This document shows, one piece after another, positions 25,801 through 42,377 of a DNA stretch of 64,000 nucleotides; positions within the stretch are counted from its first letter, which is position 1, and each line of letters begins with the position of its first letter. The stretch lies in the NCBI RefSeq assembly GCF_014839805.1, contig NC_051126.1, positions 5,712,609 through 5,776,608 of the forward strand, given 5' to 3'. Made by a program: the position numbers and the translations under genes. This DNA comes from Manduca sexta. Its lineage: Eukaryota; Arthropoda; Insecta; Lepidoptera; Sphingidae. The notes under the pieces were generated by a model that was not told the DNA's origin, made no database searches, and saw only the letters and a list, made by a program, of their open reading frames with translations.

Positions 25801-27566
25801 GCTTTATCCACGTATGACGTCACACGAGACGAAATGACATAATGTAGCGTTTGCGCGGGAATTATAGCTATTTAACATTTAGGCATGGTTTTATGTACTT
25901 TTTAAGCTTTATTTGTGCAAAATACTATTTTTCTTGGCTATTTATATCCACAATGATCAATTTAAAACACCTTCTGAAAATTTGTCCGGTCCCCTATTCA
26001 ATTCAGAAATGCTTAATATTCTCTAAAATGTGCACTTTAATTAGTAAATGATGCTGAATGTCAAATTATGCACACATGCAATGACACAATGACATCACCA
26101 GTACTGTGCAGCATAAGTATGTTAAAGACGGCAAGATGTCCCTACAACATATCATTATATGATTCGTCAGGGATAGTGCAATACCTTACATGGTATACAA
26201 AATTTTGCACTATAAAATAGTGTCACCAGATACTTGAAACAGAGGACATTTAAAGGATGATTACCTATGATTACCCAAAACAGTGTTTATGCTATAAAAT
26301 ATTTAGATTATACAATATTTATAGATTAAACTTGCTATGTAGCAAACGACAACACCTAGCTATTAATACTGCACAAAATTATAAAAACCTTTCATATGCC
26401 AAATTGTACCATGTGGACACTGTGTAATAAAAATTAAGGGGGTGCCAATACATTCAGACAAACAATACACCTGACTATACACCAGGGCCCTTATTCTGTA
26501 AGATAGTGTAAACGCGTAACGCGGCCGTGTCATGTTAACTTCGAGAAATGTGCGTGGAATGGTATTCTGTAAGCCAAATATCTATAGTCCTAAACATGAT
26601 GCGTTGTGTTACGTGCTTGTTACGCACTGTCAAAATAACGTGCGGGATAGAGAATAAGGCCCCTGATAATGTTATCAATATTATATGTAATTGTGTTAAA
26701 AATGGAAAACACTACTTATTTTGTAGAAATTCTGTTTAATTGCAAGTTAATATAATATGTACTCATAAATTAAAAAGCTATTATGCTAATTACACACCAA
26801 TACTAAGTACACTTTATTATCTAATGATTGACAATAGAACATGTAAAATATTTTTTTATAAAATAATAAATTATGCATACTCAACAATTCCCGATAACAT
26901 ATGGAATTAAAAGCATTAGGCATGCTTATTGGAAAAGAAACTGGAGAGTGATGGTTACATTTTGTGCCTGCTTAGTTAAAAATAACATTCTATTAACTGG
27001 AAACTGGTTAAAAACACAAGATATATTATTTATTTTCTACAGTAAACCAAAACTAGTCTGTAAGTACTCAAACCAATATTTATTTATTCAACTGCTTGGT
27101 TATAGAACAAACAACAATAGGAGAACCCCAGAATTTTATGATGAATGAAATAGTAATGAGTGATTTACAATTAAAAAATAACATTATATTTTAAGATTCT
27201 TTAGCAATGAACAGATTAATTATATATTTAATTTTAATTTGCCTAAGCGCATTTTATTTCTCCTTTTTTTTAGAGAAATGCCTATTCGTTTTTAAATGCA
27301 CAAAGATCATTCGGTGTGATAGCAACAGCCTCCTAGTAAGCACAATGGAATAAATGATTCAACTACGATATTCTTAATACTTATTACTTACCAATGACGC
27401 AAAGAGTGCTTCCCAATAAGCATAGACCAATTCGTAAACAAACTGCTCGATTCAGGCTGCTTGTCACACGGCGTGAGAAGTAGCTGATGGGGCAATTCCA
27501 GCGCTGGTCATTTGGTTGTTGTTCGTAAGTCACTGTCGTAGGCTGATACACTGCATTCGTCGGCAT
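10861..27566 (-). CDS. Unnamed small two-helix membrane protein, four exons (184 aa)
   Basis: Exons on the minus strand: 27566-27392, 14315-14181, 12691-12505, 10918-10861. The lengths 175, 135, 187 and 58 sum to 555 nt, or 185 codons including TAA at 10863-10861. Junctions: GTAAGT/CCAG, GTAAGT/TTTCAG, GTAAGA/CTTCAG. The split codons give Gly59, Ile104 and a Cys; each junction preserves frame. It starts MPTNAVYQPTTVTYEQQ, with a first helix at about 42-68 (GLCLLGSTLCVIGGLALLIA), a short Pro/Thr/Ser/Asp loop, and a second helix at about 86-109 (GTLIAGGVLLFVGLIFAIVG). A polar cytosolic-type tail follows, containing LNPSTDPLVAAQYAPV and ending DGRPSVA. Exon 3 would also terminate in frame if its donor were unused (TGGTAAG), so a shorter form ending NKEW is possible. 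Family not recognised. Intron 1 is 13,076 bp. Confidence 0.75.
18429..18584. mobile_element. Short inverted-repeat element with AACCGACT ends
   Basis: The left end AAAACCGACTACAAA and the right end TTTGAAGTCGGTTAAA are near-complementary (AACCGACT/AGTCGGTT). It is about 155 bp with no ORF. Such ends are familiar from lepidopteran introns. Target duplication not resolved, so class is open. Confidence 0.55.
21723..23146 (+). mobile_element. THAP-encoding DNA transposon copy 1 (Kolobok-like, non-autonomous)
   Basis: A 14-bp perfect terminal inverted repeat is present: TAGGGGACCGGACA at 21723 and TGTCCGGTCCCCTA ending at 23146. It is flanked by TTAA on both sides (21719-21722 and 23147-23150), a 4-bp TTAA target duplication. 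TTAA targets plus a THAP DNA-binding domain fit the Kolobok superfamily; piggyBac shares TTAA but has no THAP domain. The 1,424-bp body keeps a THAP exon with a splice donor but has no transposase catalytic ORF, so it must depend on an enzyme from elsewhere. Confidence 0.8.
22105..22297 (+). pseudogene. Decayed THAP-domain exon in transposon copy 1
   Basis: Starting at ATG 22105 the translation reads MDRKKYRWCVVPECNN, giving the first zinc pair (C-x4-C). A frame slip lies in the A-run near 22195. The continuing frame then reads KWLQLARRTYDGMSADSPI and, after an in-frame TAG, FCEDHFD, which supplies the C-x2-H pair and the HF of THAP domains. It ends at a GTAAGT donor (22298). Frame slip and stop make it non-functional as a DNA-binding protein. 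Confidence 0.8.
23177..23328. mobile_element. hAT-type mini-element (152 bp)
   Basis: Terminal repeats CAGTGGCGA and TCGCCACTG bound a 152-bp body. Both sides carry the exact 8-bp duplication TTGAGTAG (23169-23176 and 23329-23336). CAG-type ends with 8-bp duplications are the hallmark of hAT transposons. No coding capacity. Confidence 0.85.
24561..25996 (+). mobile_element. THAP-encoding DNA transposon copy 2 (Kolobok-like, non-autonomous)
   Basis: Same 14-bp terminal inverted repeats and same direction as the copy at 21723, with near-identical sequence over 1.4 kb. Differences are scattered substitutions and small indels, such as an extra TCTGAGGTTATTT-type block near 24825 and missing bases near 25560. 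The immediate flanks are AGAA (left) and TTCA (right), not TTAA. Confidence 0.8.
24955..25145 (+). pseudogene. Decayed THAP-domain exon in transposon copy 2
   Basis: Equivalent to the THAP exon of copy 1, starting MDHIKYRWCVVPECNN and ending CEDHFD before GTAAGT. It shares the in-frame TAG before FCEDHF and has its own shortened A-run, so it is also frameshifted. The shared stop implies both copies descend from an already defective element. Confidence 0.8.
26483..26665. mobile_element. Short inverted-repeat element with CAGGGCCCTTATTCT ends
   Basis: The left end CAGGGCCCTTATTCT and right end AGAATAAGGCCCCTG match as inverted repeats at 14 of 15 positions across a 183-bp element. No ORF. I cannot see a convincing target duplication, so superfamily is unassigned. 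Confidence 0.7.
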
Positions 27567-29062
27567 GGTGACTGAATCTCAATATTAAGCACTACACAAC
27601 ATAGGACACGATACGGCAACGATTAACTACGCACTACACGAACTAACTGGCAGTCGAAGCAAGTAAATATATACACTGCCTGTGCGAAAAAGCGTGAACA
27701 GCGATTCAAAAATAAAAAGGAGCACTGCACGAATCGCTGTAAATAGAGTTCGAAGCACACAGAAATAGGCACGACTGATATACATCGATAATCGATGTTT
27801 AACCGAAAATTCATTGATGTGTTTACATCGATACTCCCCAAAAAATCGACACAGCGAGTTTAAAAAAAAAATGAGTAATCAACTAGTTAATTCGATAAAA
27901 TATTGTCAACATATTCTAGAATGATAAGTACAAAATCTAAGTGTAGAATAAATTTAATCACTTCATAGTCTTGTTCTTATCGCATACGAAAAAATGCAGT
28001 TGAAAAAGATGATACAATGATTTCCATTCGATACTTGCCTTAAATCGATATTCAAGTCGATGTCAATATTAATGTTCAAATATGGATGATCCCTAGATTG
28101 AACATGTTTTTTTTCTTTAAACCCACAGATAATAATAGGTTTTATTGAGGGACTTTTTGTCCATCACAAACGCGTTGCGAGTTCTAAGCGTTTTACGAGT
28201 TCATAATAATTATTATATATGAGTATATATTAATTTTTTTTATAATATAAAATCTAACAGTATACCTACACACTTCCTGGGAGTGCTTTGTATTCTCTTT
28301 GGGGAGTGCCTCCCAAGGGTTGGCATGCTATCCGTACCACAACAGGACCTACCGGACGGGGGGAGAAGTATAGGTTACCAGTATGGATGGAGGGGCAGAG
28401 TGGGAAAACGTTCGCAAGATCGTTTAGGTCTCAATGTTTTAATACAACCAAGAGGTAAGGCACTGATTTTTTTGCGACAAATGCCCTCCATACATGACTA
28501 TGCCTTTAATACATGTAGCAAGGGCACAAAAGTGGCCTCAGGGGGAGCATATACATTAGACACGTTTATGCTATAACTAAAACGAAGATGGTTTAAACTG
28601 TAAAACGTAAGCACTGATTCGGGGTCTCGAAAGATATTACAGTTTATTCATTATGTATGATAATTTAAGGAAGGACATATTGTTTCATGATCTATGGAAA
28701 ATATTCATTGATAACTAATAAGTAATAAGCAATGAGCAAATCTAATATAAAATGAATTGCATACATTAGTAATACCATAGTATCAAATTGGTACAGTCAG
28801 CCACATACGAAAATTATATATTTTCTCTTTGTGTGAAGTAAATACCTTTTATTTATGTAAAAATTAAAAAAAAGTTTAAAGTATCAAACTGTATAGGATG
28901 ATGGTACAAATATATTATTACCTACTATCTACCCACTTTCTTATATACAGGGATATATGCACCACCATCTTAGCTTGTGTAGTACAAAATGCGTAACATA
29001 TTTAAGCCTGCCCAAAGTGTATAAGACTATCATACTCTTTGGCCAGGTTATAAGTACCTCAT
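27567..29062. other. 5' flank and intergenic region
   Basis: Promoter side of the leftward membrane-protein gene. An open frame at 28283-28576 (+) has unusually GC-rich, low-hydrophobic content and no recognised domain. It may be part of an old repeat. Nothing else stands out. Confidence 0.45.
27782..27834. promoter_or_regulatory. Cluster of ATCGAT (DRE-like) sites upstream of the leftward gene
   Basis: ACATCGATAATCGATGT (27782-27798) is a palindromic pair of ATCGAT motifs, and a further ATCGAT lies near 27830, about 220-270 bp upstream of the start codon at 27566. More occur near 28045-28060. In Drosophila, TATCGATA-type sites bind DREF/BEAF at housekeeping promoters; the role here is inferred from position only. 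Confidence 0.4.
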
Positions 29063-30081
29063 ATAAGGTGCGTTGGGGTTAAATCGGACGCTTTTTCGAC
29101 GTGTTAAACAGTCTTCTCGAATTATTTTTTTACAATAATTCTATAAGAGCTATCATAATGAATCATTAACTTAGCTATATGTTATTAAATAAACTAAATG
29201 GTATATATTTTTTCAATACCTTATATATAACAGTTAATGTTTTATAGGGCTTTAAAAAAGTACCATACTTTTAGAAATGTGTGAGAAAGATAGGACCTTC
29301 ACAGGTATAGTTCGGACTACTATCTAAAATCGTCTATGATACAGGGATTCTAAAATCCGTAAAAAGAGCATATTCTGAGCTAGATATTTAGTTATAAACA
29401 TTCAAAAAATTATAAATTTCGTAAATTATTTTTAGAAGCGAACTTTTTTTTTTTAATATTTCTAGGCATACGATCATACCCCACATGAGTGACACTATAG
29501 ATATTTTTAAAAATATTCGGAGAAATAGTACAGATACGTGTAAATAAACAATAAATAAACCAAATTGACCATTCATCTGAGCTAAAAAAAAATACACAAT
29601 TACTGAGTTCAGACGTTTTCGTGTATAAATTTTGATAAAAACTTGCAATATTTTACAAGTGCTAGATAGAACGATTTTTATCCGTTCTTTAACGACAAAT
29701 AATTGTATGGGTAAAGATCGGATCTCAGGGAATATACGTGTTTCGACATATTTGAATAAACAAGTCACAAGATTTATTTCCTTTATGATAGTACATACCT
29801 ACAAAATTAATTGAAAACAGTAAATACTCAATTAAAATTAGGTAAATTCTTGCATGGGGTTAATCCGGATCGGCCAGGGAACGACAAAACACCGATATTC
29901 TGTTTGTTAGCACCGTAAACATTATTTACTTGACGGATTCACTCATGTGAACTAGTGGGATGTAGGGTACAAGATGGGGTCGCAGGTAGTGTTGTCCGAA
30001 AACAAAAATTATAACACAATTACGAGTTATTTGATTTATACGATGTTATACCTCCTACGATCTTACCCCAACGCGCCTTAT
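29063..30081. mobile_element. About 1.0-kb inverted-repeat element, TTAA-family candidate
   Basis: Left end ATAAGGTGCGTTGGGGTTAA and right end TTACCCCAACGCGCCTTAT form a near-perfect inverted pair. Internal blocks (TATTCTGTTTG, CACCGTAAAC, AACAAGATGG-like, CCTCCTACGATCTTACCCC) recur in the shorter element at 63180-63680, so these are one family. If the outer ATAA/TTAT are mutated TTAA duplications, it would be a TTAA-specific, possibly piggyBac-like, deletion derivative. No transposase ORF. Confidence 0.7.
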
Positions 30082-31247
30082 GAATAATTATATTATCATT
30101 CCAATAGGTACTTGCATGTTGGATTAGTTAAAATAATTGTATCGTTATTTATAATATAAAAAATGGAATATAAATCACAGAAAATGCATAACATATTTTA
30201 TTACCATGGAATTCTGTAATAATTCCGCATGTTAATGTCCCCATCGCAGCTCCCATTGCATCAATAGTTGATATAAAAATTAAAGCAAAGTTATTGTGCA
30301 AAAATACTTTATTTTATACCTTTAAACATATAAGTTCATTACAGCTAATAAATATTTTTATATCACTAAACAGTCGTAACATGAGTTACAACCATATTCC
30401 TTGAATAGCTATAAAGGGCACTTATCCTTTCTGCATATTTCAACTTTAATATTATTGAACGAAAATCACATTTATTATAGTTTAAACAATATAATATCAA
30501 TTATTTAGTATGTATAGGTCTTTTAATATTGTGTGCTTAAAAGTCACTAACACAACAACACAACAATGTTTGGCCATTCTAAATTACACAAAAGTGAAAG
30601 TTGAAACATGCAAATCCATTTATATACTTTTTACAGCGCTAATAAATATAATTCGACATATTATCACGCTCTTACGAATACAAATTACAAATTGTCGCTT
30701 AGTATTACAATATACAATTTATAAACAACTGGAAGATTCCTTATAAATAAAACTTCATTAATATGTGATATCAGTCATAAATAATAAAAACGCAACTATA
30801 CAATCTAAATTTGTCATTGCATATACAATTTATGTCAATATCATGATTTAAAACAATAAGGCACCAGTATTATGAGCAATCGCCTACACAAAATAATGAC
30901 AAAGAGCAAATTAACTATAATAAACTTGCATATACTTGTTGTAAATTGACAATTTCTGTTTTGTACTGAACAATAAAATTATCTAGAAATATATTGCTAA
31001 AGTAAATGACTTCCTATTATTCTATTTTGTACACAATAATATAATAATAAAATATGCTAAATTATTATGCTGTATGATAACATATATTATAACAACCATA
31101 CATGTTGAAGACTACTTCACTGGAATATTACTCAGGTTCGAAAGAACATTGTGCAGCATTCAAAATTATTGTGGTTTATAGAAGACCTTTTAGTGATTGC
31201 TTTACAGAGTATACTAAAAATATTGCTATACATTATTTCAAAATATT
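30082..31247. other. AT-rich intergenic DNA
   Basis: No coding exon, RNA gene or structured repeat seen. The open frame at 30510-30746 is AT-biased and lacks family features. Confidence 0.5.
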
Positions 31248-31618
31248 CTTAAGGTTATAGCTTAAGGTCCATTTTTCATACATTTTGTTTCACCTTTAAT
31301 CTGGGTAACTAAACAAGTATTGACAAGTAAAGAATTTAAATTCACGTCTAGTTAGTGATTAGTTCTCGCAGTTGAAAGAAAAACGTAAAAATAATTAATA
31401 ATCATGGATATTTCGGCCTTTAAAATTTAATATGACGAAATTTTATAGGCAGAAATATCCATGATTATTAATTATTTTTACGTTTTTCTTTCAACTGCGA
31501 GAACTAATCACTAACTAGACGTGAATTTAAATTCTTTACTTGTCAATACTTGTTTAGTTACCCAGATTAAAGGTGAAACAAAATGTATGAAAAATGGACC
31601 TTAAGCTATAACTTTAAG
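31248..31618. mobile_element. Foldback element: 172-bp arms, 27-bp loop
   Basis: 31248-31419 and 31447-31618 are reverse complements with only about two mismatches (near the outer CTTAAGG end and at GGATATTTCGGCC/GGCAGAAATATCC). The loop is 31420-31446. A partial third copy (loop plus one arm) is at 39185-39380, which shows it is a dispersed element and not a local inversion. No ORF. Transcription from either side would give a long dsRNA hairpin. Confidence 0.9.
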
Positions 31619-31969
31619 GGGAATCAGAATTTTCACACTTGTTTTATTAAGAAGAATGTTGTTATGGCGAATAAAAGTTTAGTTTCGTTTATTGATCTAT
31701 TATAAATTTAGAAGATATTTATGTAATTTTTTTTTATGATAATGGAGGAATTAGAAATAGGTTCCATGGAATATGTTAGGACTATAAATATTTAAAGCTT
31801 ACATATTATAATGTGCTATTATTGTTTGCGTACAATTTAAGCTACAAATTAACATTGTCATAATTTATTTGGACCAACACCAACAACACAGAGTATACGG
31901 AACTGAGATATTCGGCCTACTTGGCCAAGCTCTTGACTATTTACAAATAGCAAAGAAATAAAATAAGTT

Positions 31970-31975
31970 TTTATT
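31970..31975 (-). terminator. Candidate poly(A) signal for Smurf
   Basis: TTTATT on the plus strand gives AATAAA on the minus strand about 290 nt past the Smurf stop. If used, the mRNA would end before the foldback element; if skipped, the 3' UTR would run into it. Confidence 0.4.
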
Positions 31976-32265
31976 AAATCATTGACATTCTTTGCATACT
32001 TATCCAGTCTTCTAACAAAAGCTGCTCTCTCAACACAACTCATGTTGCATTTGTATCAACATTCATAAGGAAAATAAAGTTCATGGAGTATAACATATAT
32101 AGTTAAAGCATTTTAACAAACTACAATATCTTTTCGACAAAAACTCGAGCTGGAAACAATCTACAACTAAAACTGAACACATTTCGACACTAAGTCTGTC
32201 ATCGATAACGGTCGGTAAACGACTACGAGGCGGTAATACTCAACATGCGTGAACGATCTGAGGAA

Positions 32266-38950
<6,685 letters not shown>

Positions 38951-39184
38951 TTTATAACATCAATGTTTATTATCGGCTTAAATCTACTGTTTTATAATAG
39001 TTTTACATCACACAATTTGGATATAAACTTTTCAGCCACCATTTTTCTTTGACTGAATGGAAAAGCACTCTGTGGGAATGAATGATTCATGGATAGATTA
39101 TAACATAAGTTCTTTTCTACTGCAGAGCGTATAAAAAAGATGACACTATACTTCGTACCACAAATTCAAATTACAACATAATAC

Positions 39185-39380
39185 TTTAAATTGAATATGA
39201 CGAAATTTTAAAGGCCGAAATATCCATGATTATTAATTATTTTTACGTTTTTCTTTCAACTGCGAGAACTAATCACTAACTAGACGTGAATTTAAATTCT
39301 TTACTTGCCAATACTTGTTTAGTTACCCAGATTAAAGCCGAAACAAAATGTATGAAAATGGACCTTGAGCTACCACCTTA
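39185..39380 (+). mobile_element. Half copy of the foldback element
   Basis: Contains the loop (TTGAATATGACGAAATTTTA) and one complete arm of the element at 31248-31618, with a few substitutions (TTGCCAATACTTG, AAAGCCGAAAC). The other arm is missing. It lies about 235 bp upstream of the Smurf start codon. Confidence 0.85.
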
Positions 39381-40436
39381 AACTTAAAACTACAACATAA
39401 TAATTAAAATTATTCTATGATATCATGCTTCTAACCAAAAGTGATTGTTTGAAAGTGATGCAGTGACTGAATGCTCTAGATTGAATGTAATTATATATGT
39501 CGACGGTGAAAGGCTAATTGACGTAATCGATATAAATAAGAAACGTGTTGAAAATGTCTTACTTCTCGGATCACATCACTAAAGCCATAAATTGTCAAAT
39601 AAGGTGAATGACTTTTTGAATTTTGTTTGTTTTTGTTTACTTTTTATGTTTAGTAGGTAGGTACTTCTTTGATTGCTTTTAATTTTTTTATTTATGCTTC
39701 AAAATTAGTTTTACTGATCTCTAATGTATATTGTCTAGTCTTAAGTGTACAATTTGTACTTGTGTCTAATGTCTATGTATGTACAGTTGAATGTGATTTT
39801 GTCGACATTTTAAGGCGATAATACACATGACCGTGTTTGGCACACTTGCATTACTCTTTGTTCGTGTTACTTATGTATGACATTTTTGTGTATTCGCTTT
39901 AGCGTATAAGTGATTATGCTAACTAGCATACCTATATCTGGCTAGCAGTAAGATAGCACATCATTTGATTTACTTACTGGTATGTAATGTTAGTGAGGGG
40001 TCGCGTGGGCAACTATTTGCGCCGTCATGTTGCAAGTACAGGCATGCAAGTTTTACTCGCAAATGTAACTACAGTGTGCCAGTTACTTTTATCTTAATAT
40101 TGTATTTTAGAGGCTTGTGTATCTCAGCCTTTAAGACGGGACTCTGTTGCCCGAGGTGCAGCCCCAATTTAGGTAGGCGCTACACCCTCTCATATGAACG
40201 TCATCTTCATAAGGCTTATTTCCACACTAGTACACATGGCACTAAATAGTTTCTAGTAAAGGAGCGCCACAAAATTTTACGCGTACGCATCTGAATAGCT
40301 AAGACCGGACCTGGCAACCGTCTTTCTCTGCCCGGACAGTCCATATCTCTCAATTATTACCTATTTCATGTCAAAACACTGAAATTGTGCCGATTCAAAA
40401 CTGTATAATACACATTTCAATTCATTTTATAATAAT

Positions 40437-40763
40437 AATAATAATAATAATATCAGTCCTGTATTATATACTTGCCCACTGCTGAGCACGGGCCTCTACT
40501 ACTGAGAGAGATTAGGCCCTAGGCCACCACGCTGGCCTATTGCGGATTGGTAGCCTTCACACACCTTCGAAATTCCTATAGAGAACTTCTCAGATGTGTA
40601 GGTTTCCTCACGATGTTTTCCTTCACCGTTAAAGCGAACGATAAATTCACAAAGAATACACACATGATTTTTTAGAAAAGTCAGAGGTGTGTGCCCTTGG
40701 GATTTGAACCTGCGGACATTCGTCTTGGCAGTCCGTTCCACACCCAACTAGGCTATCGCCGCT
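40437..40763 (-). mobile_element. tRNA-derived SINE, well preserved
   Basis: On the minus strand the head near 40760 has perfect Pol III box A TAGCCTAGTTGG (40755-40744) and box B GGTTCAAATCC (40710-40700), 33 bp apart. The 3' tail runs into a (TTA)n microsatellite at about 40429-40452, typical for SINE retroposition. It is the intact relative of the copy at 7785-8096. Confidence 0.9.
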
Positions 40764-41179
40764 GTAAACATAAACATAATATTATATTCAGTCGAGTAGC
40801 AAAACCAGGGATGGTGTTAATCTAGGATGTTTCCCTCGCCAATATAAAAAATAATTGAAAGTTTTAGAACGTATTGTTTATGGTACTCCAAATATTATTC
40901 AAATTCAAAGCTAGTCAATTCACTCTAAAAATAATATTCCTACGTATAGCATAATAAATTATGTAAAAGATGGCTCATCGCCTTGGTACTCCTATTTCGT
41001 TGTGGATTCGATGCAACACATTTTTTTAACCATACTGCAAGAACGATTAATAAAGAATAAACCAAATTGTAATAGAAAACGCACAGAAAGTATTGCCTGT
41101 CCTGGATATGAAACCTTTACAGGTTAAGATATGTAAAGCCCATGTAGCACGCCATTAGATGCTTGACGTTGACCTACAG

Positions 41180-41800
41180 ACCGCTGGGCCGAGTCCCTAA
41201 CCTATATACAACGCACGACATTCCAACTAAAACTCCGCGGTGGCCCTCTTCGGCGCTTTAAGGACGGCTACGGGCTTCCTCTGGCGAAAGTGGACGAAAT
41301 GAGCACAACGCTCTCCTGCCACCCCCCGACGACCCCCCAATGGCCCCTGTTAGTCGCCTTTTACGACCGTTAGGAGATAACATGGTGGAATTCTCCAAAC
41401 GCCCCCAATCCATAGGGCGGGAGGTAGTTATATACCTACTGGATATGATTACCGCTTTGTGGTCCCGAATTCGAATTCTGGGTCGTGCAGTGGTATTGGG
41501 TTTTTCAGCCCGATATCAATTCGAAGTCTGGATTTTGTTTCCGATATGGCAATAGGTCCCACACCCATCAGATCATGGAACAGAATACACATGGCGAATA
41601 ATAGTTGCCTTTATGATTTCTTATATTTTCGCGAATGTTAGAGATTTAAATTAAACTATTTTTCGGATTTTATCGCGGTTTTAATATTTTAGTTTTCTAC
41701 CGACGCGATGTTTCGAAGACTTTGCAGCCTTAGTGGTCTTCGTGATCAGTCCCCCCGTGACCCCTGGATCACAAAACGGGAATTGTATCCAGTAGGTCAC
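41180..41800 (+). mobile_element. Composite retroelement debris
   Basis: Three pieces abut. 41180-41430 has a C-rich block with GTCGCCTTTTACGACCGT, common in the 3' UTRs of insect non-LTR retrotransposons. 41440-41610 is a SINE piece with box-B-like AATTCGAATTCT and the same body as the SINE at 50020-50262. 41640-41800 holds GTTTCGAAGACTTTGCAGCC, another recurrent lepidopteran repeat motif. The small ORFs here are repeat translations. Confidence 0.6.
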
Positions 41801-42377
41801 CTATATCATGTATGTTATATTATACATATAAATTCATATTCAAAAGAAAAATTCCGAGTAAACAATATTATATCTATGATTTATTCGCCTTTATTATCTT
41901 TCAATGTACGGAGTGTATTAAGGATTTTAATAGTGCATCATAATATTATTAAAGATGGCAGTAATACGTTTCCGATTGTTGAAGACTACAGCTATTCTCA
42001 TTTATCAGGTTCTTAAGACTCATTCCATAAAAATACTCATGTTAACTTATCGTTACTATTAATGCTTTTTGCGATTGCATTAATGCGAGCAACCTATTTA
42101 CAATTTTTTTTATTTGCTAGTCAGTTATAAGTAGCGAATTTAGCAAATAAACGTGGAGATGAAATAAAGGAGTAGGGACGCTATAGAAGGAATAGGGGTT
42201 ATCGTAACATAGATCATTAAGAACTCCCATATAGTAACAATGTATTAAGTTCAGATTTTATAAACACAGCAGTACATCTCTGGAAATTGATAACCACTGT
42301 ATCTCTGACAGTTTTATTTATGTTTAAAAGTGTGGTGTTGTAAGTCGAGCTAAACACTTGTGTCTTTAGTTTAGACA

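Larger units (their letters stand above)
14316..27391. other. Contents of the 13-kb first intron
   Basis: Mostly AT-rich sequence with no coding exon that I can support. It holds the mini-element at 18429-18584, two THAP transposons (21723-23146 and 24561-25996), a hAT mini-element (23177-23328) and another inverted-repeat element (26483-26665). GC-rich patches at about 20590-20670 and 23560-23690 stand out and could be alternative first exons or enhancers, but no spliced product is evident. Confidence 0.6.
38951..42377. other. Divergent intergenic region between Smurf and the asparaginase gene
   Basis: It should contain both promoters. Much of it is repeat: the half foldback (39185-39380), a single mini-element end (39495-39518), a SINE (40437-40763) and composite retroelement debris (41180-41800). 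The open frame 39965-40249 (+) has several cysteines but no recognised domain. Confidence 0.6.

Noticed and set aside
28283..28576. 97-codon open frame (+)
   Set aside because: No recognisable family, no splice partners; composition suggests old repeat or chance.
40700..40763. Possible tRNA gene on the minus strand
   Set aside because: Box A and box B are intact but no cloverleaf with acceptor stem forms, and a SINE body and tail follow.
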